From Nocardioidaceae bacterium (GTDB taxonomy: Bacteria > Actinomycetota > Actinomycetes > Propionibacteriales > Nocardioidaceae): a DNA stretch of 64,000 nucleotides. Positions 7,804-17,017 of the stretch are shown piece by piece. A model generated the notes under the pieces. It saw only the letters and a list, made by a program, of their open reading frames with translations, was not told the origin of the DNA and made no database searches. The first letter of the stretch is position 1; each line of letters starts with the position of its first letter. Made by a program: the position numbers and the translations under genes. Location: the NCBI GenBank assembly GCA_017744365.1, contig JAGIBL010000004.1, positions 124,001-188,000 of the forward strand. Reading direction: 5' to 3'.

Positions 7804-9501
7804 GTGGGTCATGTCGAGGTCGCCGGTGTGCGCTACGAGCTCCCGGACGGCCGGGTGCTCCTCGACGACGTCGGCTTCCGGGTCGGCGACGGGGCCAAGG
7901 CCGCGCTGGTCGGCGCGAACGGTGCCGGCAAGACCACGCTGCTGCGGATCATCACCGGTGAGCTGACCCCGCACGCCGGCGCGGTCACCCGCAGCGGTGG
8001 TCTCGGCGTGATGCGCCAGGCGATCGGCCGCGGGCTCGGGGACGACCCCACCATCGCGGACCTGCTCCTCTCGGTCTCGCCGGACCGCGTCCGCGCGGCC
8101 GCTGCCGAGGTGGACCGCCTCGAGCTGGCGCTGATGGAGACCGACGACGAGGACACCCAGATGCGGTACGCCACCGCGCTGGCCGAGTTCGCCGACGCCG
8201 GCGGCTACGACATCGAGGTCGTCTGGGACACCTGCTGCACCACGGCGCTCGGCATCGGCTTCGACAAGGCCAAGTACCGCACCCTGTCCACGCTCAGCGG
8301 AGGGGAGCAGAAGCGGCTGGTGCTGGAGTACCTGCTGGCCGGGCCGGACCAGGTGCTGCTGCTCGACGAGCCGGACAACTACCTCGACGTGCCCGGCAAG
8401 CAGTGGCTGGAACGGCGGATCAGCGAGTCGCCGAAGACGATCTTGTTCATCAGCCACGACCGGCAGCTGCTCGCCAACACGGCCACCCGGATCGTGACCG
8501 TCGAGCTGGCCAGCGGAGGACACAGCGCGGGCAACTCGGCGTGGACGCATCCCGGCGGCTTCGCGTCGTACCACGACGCCCGGCGGGACCGGTTCGCGCG
8601 CTTCGAGGAGCTGCAGCGGCGCTGGGACGAGGAGCACGCCAAGATCAAGGCGCTCGTACTGCGGCTGAAGATCAAGGCCGAGTACAACGACGGGATGTCC
8701 TCGCAGTACCGCGCCGCGCAGACCCGGTTGCGGAAGTTCGAGGAAGCCGGCCCGCCGCAGTCGATCCCGCGCGAGCAGCAGGTCTCGATGCGGCTCGCGG
8801 GCAGCCGGACCGGCAAGCGCGCCGTGGTCGCCGAGGGCCTCGAGCTGCTCGGCCTGATGAAGCCGTTCGACCTGGAGGTCTGGTACGGCGACCGGGTGGC
8901 CGTGCTCGGGTCCAACGGCTCCGGCAAGTCCCACTTCCTCCGGCTGCTCGCGGCCGGCGGCAGCGACCCGGACATCGAGCACCGGCCGGTCGACGACACG
9001 CTGATCGCGCCGGTTCGCCACGCCGGCAAGGTGAAGCTCGGTGCCCGGGTGCGGCCCGGGTGGTTCGTGCAGACCCACGAGCACCCCGAGCTGATCGGTC
9101 GCACGCTGCTGGAGATCCTGCACCGCGGCGACGCGCACCGCGCCGGCATGGGCCGCGAGCAGGCCTCCCGGGTGCTGGACCGCTACGAGCTCGCGCATGC
9201 CGCCGAGCAGCGGTTCGAGTCGCTCTCGGGCGGCCAGCAGGCGCGCTTCCAGATCCTGCTGCTCGAGCTCTCCGGCGCCACCCTGCTCCTCCTCGACGAG
9301 CCCACCGACAACCTCGACGTCGAGTCGGCCGAGGCGCTCGAGGAGGGCCTGGAACGCTTCGAGGGCACCGTGCTCGCAGTCACCCACGACCGCTGGTTCG
9401 CCCGCGGCTTCGACCGGTACCTGGTCTTCGGTGAGGACGGCTCGGTCTACGAGTCCGCCGAGCCGGTCTGGGACGAGGGCCGGGTGCGCCGGTCACGATG
9501 A
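7804..9501 (+). CDS. ABC-F family ATPase
   Basis: 565 aa from GTG. There are two ATP-binding cassettes and no membrane segment. Cassette 1 has GANGAGKTT (~residue 37), LSGGEQKR and LLLDEPDNYLDVPG. Cassette 2 has GSNGSGKSH (~368), LSGGQQARF and LLLLDEPTDNLDVES. A charged helical linker (RLKIKAEYNDG) joins them, as in ribosome-acting ABC-F proteins. Family members act on the ribosomal E site, either as translation factors or as antibiotic-protection proteins; which applies cannot be read here. The stop overlaps the start of the MFS gene (ATGA), so the two are coupled, which would fit a resistance pair but does not prove it. Confidence 0.88.
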   Translation: MGHVEVAGVRYELPDGRVLLDDVGFRVGDGAKAALVGANGAGKTTLLRIITGELTPHAGAVTRSGGLGVMRQAIGRGLGDDPTIADLLLSVSPDRVRAAAAEVDRLELALMETDDEDTQMRYATALAEFADAGGYDIEVVWDTCCTTALGIGFDKAKYRTLSTLSGGEQKRLVLEYLLAGPDQVLLLDEPDNYLDVPGKQWLERRISESPKTILFISHDRQLLANTATRIVTVELASGGHSAGNSAWTHPGGFASYHDARRDRFARFEELQRRWDEEHAKIKALVLRLKIKAEYNDGMSSQYRAAQTRLRKFEEAGPPQSIPREQQVSMRLAGSRTGKRAVVAEGLELLGLMKPFDLEVWYGDRVAVLGSNGSGKSHFLRLLAAGGSDPDIEHRPVDDTLIAPVRHAGKVKLGARVRPGWFVQTHEHPELIGRTLLEILHRGDAHRAGMGREQASRVLDRYELAHAAEQRFESLSGGQQARFQILLLELSGATLLLLDEPTDNLDVESAEALEEGLERFEGTVLAVTHDRWFARGFDRYLVFGEDGSVYESAEPVWDEGRVRRSR

Positions 9502-10715
9502 GCGTCCTTCTCGGGAAGCCTCAGGGGGTGCTGCGGCACCGGAACTTCCGGTTGCTGGTGACCGGCACCGCGGTCAGCGCGCTCGGCAACGCGATCACCC
9601 CGGTGGCGCTGGCGTTCGCCGTCCTCGACCTGGGCGGCTCGGCCACGTCGCTGGGCCTGGTGGTGGCGCTGTTCGCCTTCGCCGAGGTCGTCACGATCCT
9701 CTTCGGAGGCGTCCTCGGTGACCGGCTGCCCCGCAGCCTGATGATGCAGGCGTCCTCGACCGGTGCCGCGGTGACCCAGGTGCTGCTGGCGGCCAGCCTG
9801 ATCGGGGGCTGGTCCTCGATCGCGCTGCTCGCGGCGATCGGTGCCGTCAACGGCGTCCTCAGCTCGCTGAGCCAGCCGTCCTCCTCGGCACTGACGCCGC
9901 AGACCGTCCCCGAGGGCGAGCTCACCCGGGCGGTCCCGGTGCGCCGGCTGTTGCAGAACGGCGCGATGGTGCTCGGATTCGCGGTCGCCGGCATGCTCGT
10001 CGGCGCGTTCGGGGCGGGCTGGGCGATCGCCATCGACGCCGCCACGTTCGCGGTCGCCGCGTTCTGCTTCCACCTCATCGACGTGCCCGCGGTCGTCGGC
10101 GACCGTCCTCGCCAGCGGATGCTCGCCGAGATGAAGGAGGGCGCGGTCGAGGTCTTCCGGCACACGTGGCTCTGGCTGCTGATCGGGCAGGCCCTGCTCT
10201 ACCACCTGTTCTTCGGGGGCGCTCAGGGCGTGCTCGGGCCGATCGTGGTCAAGGACGCCATCAGCGAGGCGGCCTGGGGCTGGGCGCTGGGCGCGTTGAT
10301 GGTCGGCTTCATGGTCGGTGGTCTGCTCAACCTGCGCTGGCGGCCTCGGCACGGCCTCATGATCGGCACGCTCTGCCTCTCCCTCACGGCTTGCTTCCCA
10401 CTGGCGATGGCGCTCTCCGACCAGCTCTGGGTGATCCTGCTGGGCGCTTTCCTGCACGGGCTCGGTCTGGAGATCTTCGACGTCAACTGGCAGATCTCGA
10501 TCGTCCAGAACGTGCCGGAGGACAAGCTCGCCCGGGTCTACTCCTTCGACGCGGTCGGGTCATTCGTCGCCCGGCCGCTTGGCCTCGCCCTGACCGGGCC
10601 GATCGCCACGGCCACCGGCTACGACACCTGGTTGCTGGTGGTCGCCGCGGTGATGGGCGGCTCCAGCCTGCTCGCCCTCGTGTCGCACGACGTACGACGT
10701 CTGGAACGGAGCTGA
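9498..10715 (+). CDS. MFS transporter
   Basis: 405 aa with about 12 hydrophobic segments. The N-terminus (RHRNFRLLVTGTAVSALGNA) and the loop GGVLGDRLPRS between helices 2 and 3 match the major facilitator family of MefA/enterobactin-exporter-like drug efflux proteins. It overlaps the ABC-F gene by ATGA and is followed after one base by the epimerase-like gene, so the three probably form one transcript. Substrate unknown. Confidence 0.85.
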   Translation: MSVLLGKPQGVLRHRNFRLLVTGTAVSALGNAITPVALAFAVLDLGGSATSLGLVVALFAFAEVVTILFGGVLGDRLPRSLMMQASSTGAAVTQVLLAASLIGGWSSIALLAAIGAVNGVLSSLSQPSSSALTPQTVPEGELTRAVPVRRLLQNGAMVLGFAVAGMLVGAFGAGWAIAIDAATFAVAAFCFHLIDVPAVVGDRPRQRMLAEMKEGAVEVFRHTWLWLLIGQALLYHLFFGGAQGVLGPIVVKDAISEAAWGWALGALMVGFMVGGLLNLRWRPRHGLMIGTLCLSLTACFPLAMALSDQLWVILLGAFLHGLGLEIFDVNWQISIVQNVPEDKLARVYSFDAVGSFVARPLGLALTGPIATATGYDTWLLVVAAVMGGSSLLALVSHDVRRLERS

Positions 10716-10716
10716 C

Positions 10717-11706
10717 ATGAAGCTGCTCGTCCTCGGAGGTACCCACCACGTCGGCCGCGCGGCGGTCGAGGTCGCGCTCGCGCGCGGCGACGAGGTGACC
10801 ACGATCAATCGCGGCCTCAGCGGCGTGACCGTGCCGGGTGCCGACGCGCGGGTCGCGGACCGGCGTGATGCCGAGGCGTTCGCGTCCGCGCTCGGCGACG
10901 ACACCTGGGACGCCGTGCTGGACACCTGGTCGCTCGAGCCCGCCGTGGTCGCCTCGGGAGCCGCGCTGCTCCGCGACCGCGTCGGCCACTACGGCTACGT
11001 GTCCAGCCGCTCGGTCTACACCTGGCCGATCCCCTCGGGCGCCGACGAGTCCGCGCCGGTGGTGACCGGGGACGCCGCGTCCGAGGTCGCCGGCGACTAC
11101 GCCGCCGCCAAGCGCGGGGGAGAGCTGGCGGTTCTCGAGTCCTTCGGGGACCGCGCGCTGCTGGCCCGCGCCGGGCTGATCCTGGGGCCCTACGAGGTCG
11201 TCGGCCGGCTGCCCTGGTGGCTCGGCCGGCTGGCGCGTGGCGGTCCGGTGCCGGCGCCGGGTCCGGTCTCCCGGCCGCTCCAGTACGTCGATGCCCGCGA
11301 CCTGGTCGGGTGGATGCTGGCGTGCGCGTCGTCCGGGACCGCCGGTGTCTTCGACGCCGTCAGCCTGCCGGGCCACACCACCATCGGCGCGCTGCTGGAG
11401 GAGTGCGTCCGGGTGACCGGCTCGACGGCCGCGCTCTCGTGGGTCACCCCGGAGCAGGTCGAGGCCGCCGAGGTGAGCGGCTGGACCAACCTGCCGATCT
11501 GGGTCCCGCCGACCGGTGAGCTCGCCTCGCTGCACGACGGTGACACCAGGGCCGCGGCGGCCGCCGGGCTCGTCTGCCGCCCGATGGAGGAGACGGTTGC
11601 GGACACCTGGGCGTGGTTGCAGGGCGAGGGCTGGCCGACGCCGCCGAGTGGGCGGGCGGGGTCGATCGGGTTGAGCGAGGAGCAGGAGCAGCGGCTTCTT
11701 TCTTGA
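10717..11706 (+). CDS. NAD-dependent epimerase/dehydratase family protein
   Basis: 329 aa. The N-terminal GGTHHVGRAAVEVAL is a variant of the GxxGxxG Rossmann motif of extended short-chain dehydrogenases, and YAAAK supplies the catalytic Tyr and Lys. The C-terminal half (PLQYVDARDLVGWM) is typical of the isoflavone-reductase/atypical SDR branch. No substrate-defining motif is visible. It follows the MFS gene by one base and is the last gene of the ABC-F/MFS transcript. Confidence 0.8.
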   Translation: MKLLVLGGTHHVGRAAVEVALARGDEVTTINRGLSGVTVPGADARVADRRDAEAFASALGDDTWDAVLDTWSLEPAVVASGAALLRDRVGHYGYVSSRSVYTWPIPSGADESAPVVTGDAASEVAGDYAAAKRGGELAVLESFGDRALLARAGLILGPYEVVGRLPWWLGRLARGGPVPAPGPVSRPLQYVDARDLVGWMLACASSGTAGVFDAVSLPGHTTIGALLEECVRVTGSTAALSWVTPEQVEAAEVSGWTNLPIWVPPTGELASLHDGDTRAAAAAGLVCRPMEETVADTWAWLQGEGWPTPPSGRAGSIGLSEEQEQRLLS

Positions 11707-11759
11707 GTTTCCCCTTGTTTCATGGGGCTTTCGGGACCGGAACTGTCGGTGGTCACGTC

Positions 11760-11765
11760 TAGGTT
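11760..11765 (+). promoter_or_regulatory. Candidate -10 (TAGGTT) for the DUF222/HNH gene, leaderless
   Basis: TAGGTT ends 6 nt before the ATG at 11772, and no Shine-Dalgarno is present in the short AT-richer gap. This gives a start site at the A of ATG. Confidence 0.5.
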
Positions 11766-11771
11766 GTTCGT

Positions 11772-13079
11772 ATGACCTCGACGCAGACCCTCGACGCATC
11801 GGCCGTGCTGGCTGCTGCTCGGCGGGCGCGTGCGACCGCTGATGCGGCCGAGGCCGAGGTGCTCGCGCAGGCGCTCGCCTGGGCTCACCTGCACCAGGTC
11901 GCGTCGCTCGACGAGGGTGGGGTGGCGACCTGGGGTGACTCTCCGATCCCGATCGCGGGTGAGGGCGCGCCGCTGGTCTCGGAGTTCTGCCTCTACGAGA
12001 TCGCTGCGGCGCTGGGGCTGACCCCGGAGGCTGGTCGGTATCTGGTGGCGCATGCGCTGGAGCTGCATCACCGGTTGCCGCGGATGTGGGAGCGGGTGCG
12101 GTCCGGTTCGCTGCCGACGTGGCGGGCACGGCGGGTGGCGGACAAGACCATCGCTCTGTCGGTTGAAGCGGCCGCGTACGTCGACGCGCAGGTGGCGCAG
12201 TACGCGCCCCGGATCGGGAACGCCGCGCTGGACCGGCTGGTGGATGAGGCGATCGCCCGGTACATGCCGGAAACCGCAGCGGAGATCGCGGAGAGGTCCG
12301 CGGACGGGCGGCACGTTTCCATCAACCACCAGCAGGTCTCCTTCGCCGGCACCTCGCTCCTCCAGGCCGAGCTCGACCTGCCCGACGCGCTGGACCTGGA
12401 CAAGGCACTCCAAGTCGGGGCCGAGCAGCAGAAGGCACTCGGGTCCGAGGAGTCGCTGGACGTACGGCGCTCGCTGGCGCTCGGTGCGCTGGCCCGTGGG
12501 GAGCAGTTCCTCGGGTTCGCCTCCCCGGACGTCGAGCCCGTCCAGACGAGGACCCGGAAGACCCGGCAGATCGTGTTGCATGTGCACCTCTCCGACCGCG
12601 CCCTCGGCGACTCTGCCGTCCATCGGGACGGCATCGGGCGGGTCGAGTCCCCGAACATCCTGGTCACCTCCGCGCAGATCGCCGCCTGGTGCGGCGCCCC
12701 GGAGTCCCAGGTCATCGTGCGGCCGGTGATCGATCTCAACCAGCACGTGTCCGTGGAGTCCTACGAGATCCCGGACCGGCTCCGCGAGCAGGTGATCCTG
12801 CGCGACCTCGGCTGCGTCGCGCCCTACTGCACCAAACGCGCCCGCCACGCCGACATCGACCACATCCTCGAGTGGATCCTCGGCGGCAGCACCGGCGACC
12901 TGAACCTCGCACCCCTGTGCCGCGGGCATCATCGGCTCAAGACGTTCTCGACCTGGACCTACACGATGCTGCAGCCCGGGTCGTATCTCTGGCGCAGTCC
13001 GATGAACCACGTCTACTTCCGGGACGGGACGGGCACGCGGGACCTGACGCCGCGGCCCGTCGATCCGCCCGGTGGGTGA
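11772..13079 (+). CDS. DUF222 domain-containing HNH endonuclease (13E12 repeat family)
   Basis: 435 aa. Residues ~1-330 form the helical DUF222 region found in the multi-copy 13E12 family of actinobacteria. The C-terminal HNH module has CVAPYCTKRARHADIDHI, then NLAPLCRGHHRLK, giving a Cys pair and the catalytic DH/HH elements. Such genes are dispersed and repeated in Nocardioides and mycobacterial genomes. They are often called mobile, but mobility is unproven and no terminal repeats are visible here. Codon use is slightly looser (tgg/cgg/ggg-rich) than in the neighbours. Biological role unknown. Confidence 0.88.
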   Translation: MTSTQTLDASAVLAAARRARATADAAEAEVLAQALAWAHLHQVASLDEGGVATWGDSPIPIAGEGAPLVSEFCLYEIAAALGLTPEAGRYLVAHALELHHRLPRMWERVRSGSLPTWRARRVADKTIALSVEAAAYVDAQVAQYAPRIGNAALDRLVDEAIARYMPETAAEIAERSADGRHVSINHQQVSFAGTSLLQAELDLPDALDLDKALQVGAEQQKALGSEESLDVRRSLALGALARGEQFLGFASPDVEPVQTRTRKTRQIVLHVHLSDRALGDSAVHRDGIGRVESPNILVTSAQIAAWCGAPESQVIVRPVIDLNQHVSVESYEIPDRLREQVILRDLGCVAPYCTKRARHADIDHILEWILGGSTGDLNLAPLCRGHHRLKTFSTWTYTMLQPGSYLWRSPMNHVYFRDGTGTRDLTPRPVDPPGG

Positions 13080-13237
13080 CTTCTCTTCTTGGATGGTGTG
13101 GTTGCTCGCCGCTTCGGTAGCGGTACAGCTCGTTGACTCTGCCCCGTACCACCGGTGGTCATCGGTGCGCGTTCTGTGGTGGAGGTTCCGTACGTCGATT
13201 CCTGGATCTGGTCTGCTCTGACGATTCTCGTTGCTCG

Positions 13238-13828
13238 TCAGCACGGGCCCAGAGGTGACTTGCTCAGCGGACGGCCGGAGGCCGTGTCCACCTTCACGCG
13301 GCCGACTTCGTCGATCGGGTTCTCGCGGTCGTCCCAGAGAAGCACCAGGGTGTCCGGCCCGTCCCAGCGGAGCTTGTTGACGAACTCGTCGCAGCCGATG
13401 GTCCACTGGCGCGCCAAGAGACCGCGGGTCTGCCGCACCCGCACGCTGAAGATCGGGTCGACGAAGGCGGGCTCGTTGCCGAGCACGGCCTCGTAGTCGC
13501 CGTGGGGGGACCGCGTCGCCTGGCGCTCGTCGTAGCCCGAAGTGAAGAGCATCCCGAGGCCGAAGAACCAGCAGCCCACGCCCAACCCACTGATGGCGAT
13601 CACCAGGCTGAGCCACAGCGGGCGCAGCAGGCAGACGGCGCTGGCAGCCAGTGCGGGGGTCGCGACCAGGAGAAGCGCGAAGGGCTGTCCGAGGAAACGA
13701 TCGATGACGACGTACCGGTCCGCGCCTCGCAGCCCGACCAGGCCGAGCACCACCAGCAGAACTGCTCCGCCCAGCAGTGCGAATCCGAGCAGCCGAGTGC
13801 CCGGGCGGGAAGGGGAGTCACTGCTCAC
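13238..13828 (-). CDS. Hypothetical two-helix membrane protein
   Basis: 196 aa from a GTG start. Three hydrophobic stretches are visible: FALLGGAVLLVVLGLVGL, PFALLLVATPALAASAVCLL and LWLSLVIAISGLGVGCWFF; two or three may span the membrane. They are followed by a soluble C-terminal domain of ~110 residues containing WTIGCDEFVNKL and LVLLWDDRENP. I recognise no family. It is transcribed convergently with the DUF222 gene and divergently from the acyl-CoA ligase. Confidence 0.6.
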   Translation of the reverse strand: MSSDSPSRPGTRLLGFALLGGAVLLVVLGLVGLRGADRYVVIDRFLGQPFALLLVATPALAASAVCLLRPLWLSLVIAISGLGVGCWFFGLGMLFTSGYDERQATRSPHGDYEAVLGNEPAFVDPIFSVRVRQTRGLLARQWTIGCDEFVNKLRWDGPDTLVLLWDDRENPIDEVGRVKVDTASGRPLSKSPLGPC

Positions 13829-13876
13829 CAGGCCGAGGCTACCGACCGCCTTGTGGCCTGTGTCACAGTTCGAGCC

Positions 13877-15454
13877 ATGACCGCCGACGCGCCCGTCCCC
13901 ACGTTCCTCGACGACCGGCTCGCGCACTGGGTGGCGACCACGCCCGACGCGGAAGCGGTCTCCTACCTGGGCCGCACCTGGACCTGGGCGCAGTGGAACG
14001 ACCGGGTGCGCCGGCTGGCCGGAGCGCTCACGGAGATGGGGATCGGGCGTGGGGACGTGGTCTCGTTCCTCGACAAGAACCACCCCGCGTGCGTCGAGCT
14101 CAGCTTCGCGGCCGCCTCGCTCGGTGCCGCGAACGCGATCGTGAACTTCCGGCTGGCCGGTGACGAGGTGGACTACGCGGTCAACGACGCCGGGGCGAAG
14201 GTGCTGCTCGTCGGGACCGAGCTGATGCCTCTGGTCGAGAAGATCCGGGACCGGCTGACCACGGTCGAGCACATCGTCGAGGTCACGCCCGACGGCGGCG
14301 ACGGCGACGCCTACGAAGCGCTGCTCGCCGCCGCGACCCCGGTCGGGCGCAGCTCCGAGGTCACGCCCGAGGACGTCTGCCTGGTCATGTACTCCTCGGG
14401 CACCACGGGCCGCCCCAAGGGCGTGATGCTCACCCAGCGCAACATGGTCGCGCACACCCGGAACGCCCACGACGGCTGGGGATTCGACCCCGGGGACAAG
14501 AACCTGGTGGCCATGCCGCTCTTCCACGTCGGCGGCTCGTCGTACGTGCTCTTCGGCATCCACGACGGCGTCCCGAGCGTGATGACCCGCGACCCCGACG
14601 GCGGCTCGCTGGCCGGCGCGATCATGGCCGGCGCGAACCGCACCTTCCTGGTCCCGGCGGTGCTCGCGCAGGTGCTGCAGGCCGGGCCGGACGCGATCCG
14701 GCTCTTCGGCGCCCTCAAGACCTACACGTACGGTGCCGCGCCGATGCCGCTCCCGCTGCTGCGCGCCGCGATGGACGCGTGGCCCACCACCGACTTCATC
14801 CAGGTCTACGGGCTCACCGAGGTCTCCGGCGTGCTCACCCACCTGATGCCCGACGAGCACCGCGACGCCGCCCACCCCGAACGGCTCGTCTCGGCCGGCA
14901 AGCCGATCCCCGAGGTCGACGTACGGGTGGTCGACCCGGCGACGCTGACCGACGTGGCGCCCGGCGAGCCGGGGGAGCTCTGGTTCCGCACCCCGCAGCT
15001 GATGGCCGGCTACCTCGGCAGGCCCGAGGCCACCGCCGAGGTCATCACCGCCGACGGCTGGTTCCGCACCGGCGACCTGGGCCGGGTCGACGCCGACGGC
15101 TACGTGTTCGTCGAGGACCGGCTCAAGGACATGATCATCAGCGGCGGCGAGAACATCTACTCGCCCGAGGTGGAGCGGGTCCTGGCCGAGCACCCCGCCG
15201 TCATGGAGGTCGCCGTCATCGGGGTCCCGGACGACACCTGGGGCGAGGTGGTCAAGGCGGTGGTGAGCCTCAACCCGGACACGAAGGCCGACGAGGCCGA
15301 GCTGGTCGCGTGGTGCCGCGACCGGCTGGCGCACTACAAGTGCCCGAAGTCGGTCGACGTCCTGGACCTGCTGCCGCGCAACCCCACCGGCAAGATCCTC
15401 AAGCGCGACCTGCGGGCGCCGTACTGGGAGGACCGCGATCGCTCCGTCGTCTGA
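13877..15454 (+). CDS. Acyl-CoA synthetase / AMP-dependent ligase
   Basis: 525 aa. ANL-family signatures are all present: YSSGTTGRPKGVMLTQRN (P-loop-like A3), YGLTEVSG (A5), WFRTGDLG (A7), DRLKDMIISGGENIYSPEVE (A8) and the catalytic Lys near the end in NPTGKILKRDLR (A10). The enzyme activates a carboxylate to acyl-AMP and then acyl-CoA. Its length and A8 motif fit medium- or long-chain fatty acyl-CoA ligases (FadD type), but the chain specificity is not readable. A CACAGT hexamer lies 7 nt before the ATG. It is monocistronic or co-transcribed with the DUF2127 gene 25 bp downstream. Confidence 0.88.
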   Translation: MTADAPVPTFLDDRLAHWVATTPDAEAVSYLGRTWTWAQWNDRVRRLAGALTEMGIGRGDVVSFLDKNHPACVELSFAAASLGAANAIVNFRLAGDEVDYAVNDAGAKVLLVGTELMPLVEKIRDRLTTVEHIVEVTPDGGDGDAYEALLAAATPVGRSSEVTPEDVCLVMYSSGTTGRPKGVMLTQRNMVAHTRNAHDGWGFDPGDKNLVAMPLFHVGGSSYVLFGIHDGVPSVMTRDPDGGSLAGAIMAGANRTFLVPAVLAQVLQAGPDAIRLFGALKTYTYGAAPMPLPLLRAAMDAWPTTDFIQVYGLTEVSGVLTHLMPDEHRDAAHPERLVSAGKPIPEVDVRVVDPATLTDVAPGEPGELWFRTPQLMAGYLGRPEATAEVITADGWFRTGDLGRVDADGYVFVEDRLKDMIISGGENIYSPEVERVLAEHPAVMEVAVIGVPDDTWGEVVKAVVSLNPDTKADEAELVAWCRDRLAHYKCPKSVDVLDLLPRNPTGKILKRDLRAPYWEDRDRSVV

Positions 15455-15479
15455 CCGTGCGTCTGGAAGGCTGGCGCGC

Positions 15480-16259
15480 ATGCGCATCGGACCCCGCGCC
15501 TTCGACTGGAGCCTCCGCTCGTGCGGCCTGCACGGCCACGTCACCTTCCGACCCGACGAGCCAGGCCTCGCCGAGCGGCTGCGTGCCGAGACCGCGACCG
15601 GCGAGGCCTGGCGCTGCCTGCGCTGCTCGGCATTCGTCGTGGGCGAGCCGCAGGGAAGCGGGCCGGCCGAGGACGCGCCACTCGTGCTCCGCGGGCGCGC
15701 GCTGAGGGACGCGTTCGTGCTCCGGCTGCTGGCCGCCGAGCGGTTCGTCCGCGGGCTGCTGCTGGTGGCCCTCTCGTACGGCGTCTACAAGTTCAACGGC
15801 TCCCGCGACGCGTTGCAGCGGGTCTTCGACGAGTACCTGCCCACCCTGAAGCCGATCGCCGACAAGCTCGGCGTGGACCTGCAGAACACCGGGCCGGTCA
15901 AGCTCATCGAGAAGGCGCTCAACGCCCAGCACAGCACGCTCACCCTCGTCGCCTTCGGCGTCCTCGGGTACGGCGCCCTCCAGCTCGTCGAGGGCATCGG
16001 CCTGTGGCTGATGAAGCGCTGGGGCGAGTACGTCGCCGTGGTGGGCACGTCGGTCTTCATCCCGCTCGAGATCTACGAGATCGTCGAGAAGGTCACCTGG
16101 CTGCGGGTGTTCGCGCTCGCGGTCAACGTGTTCGCTGTGATCTACCTGCTCTGGACCAAGCGGCTCTTCGGCCTGCGCGGCGGGCACGCGGCCTTCGAGG
16201 CCGAGCGGCACGGGGAGTCGCTGCTGGAGGTCGAGCGGGCCGCCGTCGCGGTCAGCTGA
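15480..16259 (+). CDS. DUF2127 domain-containing membrane protein
   Basis: 259 aa. An N-terminal soluble stretch contains a CLRC motif (~40-50), which could bind metal. Hydrophobic segments follow: ERFVRGLLLVALSYGVYKF, LTLVAFGVLGYGALQLVEGIGL, YVAVVGTSVFIPLEIYEI and LRVFALAVNVFAVIYLLW. The GLWLMKRWGEYVAVVGTS segment is typical of DUF2127, a family of unknown function. Its 3' end overlaps the convergent SRPBCC gene by 8 bp. Confidence 0.78.
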   Translation: MRIGPRAFDWSLRSCGLHGHVTFRPDEPGLAERLRAETATGEAWRCLRCSAFVVGEPQGSGPAEDAPLVLRGRALRDAFVLRLLAAERFVRGLLLVALSYGVYKFNGSRDALQRVFDEYLPTLKPIADKLGVDLQNTGPVKLIEKALNAQHSTLTLVAFGVLGYGALQLVEGIGLWLMKRWGEYVAVVGTSVFIPLEIYEIVEKVTWLRVFALAVNVFAVIYLLWTKRLFGLRGGHAAFEAERHGESLLEVERAAVAVS

Positions 16260-16716
16260 TCGCGGCCAGGTACGCCGCCAGCCCGGCGAGGCTCTCGGAC
16301 AGCCCGGTCTGGTGGTCCGCGGGGTCGATCCCCGGCGGCACGTTCTCGGCGCGGACGACCACCTCGGTGCCGCCCTCGACCGGGTCCAGCGTCCAGGTCA
16401 TCGTCATCGTGCCCGCGAACGCTGGGTCCTCCGAGGTGAAGTCGACCTCCTCGACCACCCGCACGCCGGGCACCAGCACCGTGAAGTGGACCGCCACCTC
16501 GTCGGAGTCCGCGGTGGTCTTGCCGGCGCCGTCCTCCTCCCGGTAGGTCAGCGTCATCCGGTAGCCGCCGCCGACCCGGCCGTCGAAGTCGCGGAGCGTC
16601 GCGGTCATCCCGGTCGGCGGCAGCCAGGCGACCAGGGCGTCGGGGTCCACCAGCGCCGCGTACGCCGCCGTCGGGGAGGCGGGGACCACCAGGGAGGCGA
16701 TGTCGGCACGGCTCAT
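16252..16716 (-). CDS. SRPBCC (START/AHSA1-like) ligand-binding domain protein
   Basis: 154 aa. The pattern VPASPTAAYAALVDPDALVAWLPP at the start and the central GGxYRMTLTY and TMTWTLDPVEGGTEV strands match the AHSA1/polyketide-cyclase-like helix-grip fold. These proteins bind hydrophobic ligands or act as hydrolase or chaperone accessories; function here is unknown. The start overlaps the preceding 89-aa gene by ATGA, making a two-gene operon on the minus strand. Confidence 0.78.
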   Translation of the reverse strand: MSRADIASLVVPASPTAAYAALVDPDALVAWLPPTGMTATLRDFDGRVGGGYRMTLTYREEDGAGKTTADSDEVAVHFTVLVPGVRVVEEVDFTSEDPAFAGTMTMTWTLDPVEGGTEVVVRAENVPPGIDPADHQTGLSESLAGLAAYLAAIS

Positions 16717-16982
16717 ACCCAGCCGAGCTCCTGCACCAGAAGCAGAACGAACGACCCGACGAAGACCACCAGCAGCGCCATCGCGACCAGCCGGTGCGAG
16801 ACCTTGCTGGGGTCGAGTGCCGAGGCCAGGCCGATCCAGGCGCCGTCGAGGCCGGTGTACTGGTCGATGCCCATCCGGCGCGCGTCGGCGGGGTAGCGCC
16901 CGCGCGCAGGCAGGAAGTCCTCGGGCTGGATCAGCTCGATGTCGGGTCCCGGCTCGTCCGGGACGTCCTCCTTGACCGGCAC
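16713..16982 (-). CDS. Small C-tail-anchored membrane protein
   Basis: 89 aa. An acidic, Pro-rich N-terminus (EDVPDEPGPDIELIQPEDF) is followed by an amphipathic stretch and one C-terminal hydrophobic helix (LVAMALLVVFVGSFVLLLV). Coupled by ATGA to the SRPBCC gene. I recognise no family. Confidence 0.6.
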   Translation of the reverse strand: MPVKEDVPDEPGPDIELIQPEDFLPARGRYPADARRMGIDQYTGLDGAWIGLASALDPSKVSHRLVAMALLVVFVGSFVLLLVQELGWV

Positions 16983-17017
16983 GTCTCCAGGCTAGCCCCG
17001 CAGGTCCAGGTCGCGGC

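Noticed and set aside
11772-13079. DUF222/HNH gene as an intron-borne or transposon endonuclease.
   Set aside because: It is an uninterrupted gene in its own transcription unit with no terminal repeats, target duplication or intron structure. The family is simply multi-copy in actinobacteria.
13080-13237. Possible tRNA or small RNA after the HNH gene.
   Set aside because: A T-loop-like ggttc was seen, but no acceptor/D/anticodon pairing can be folded. I see nothing supportable in these 158 bases.
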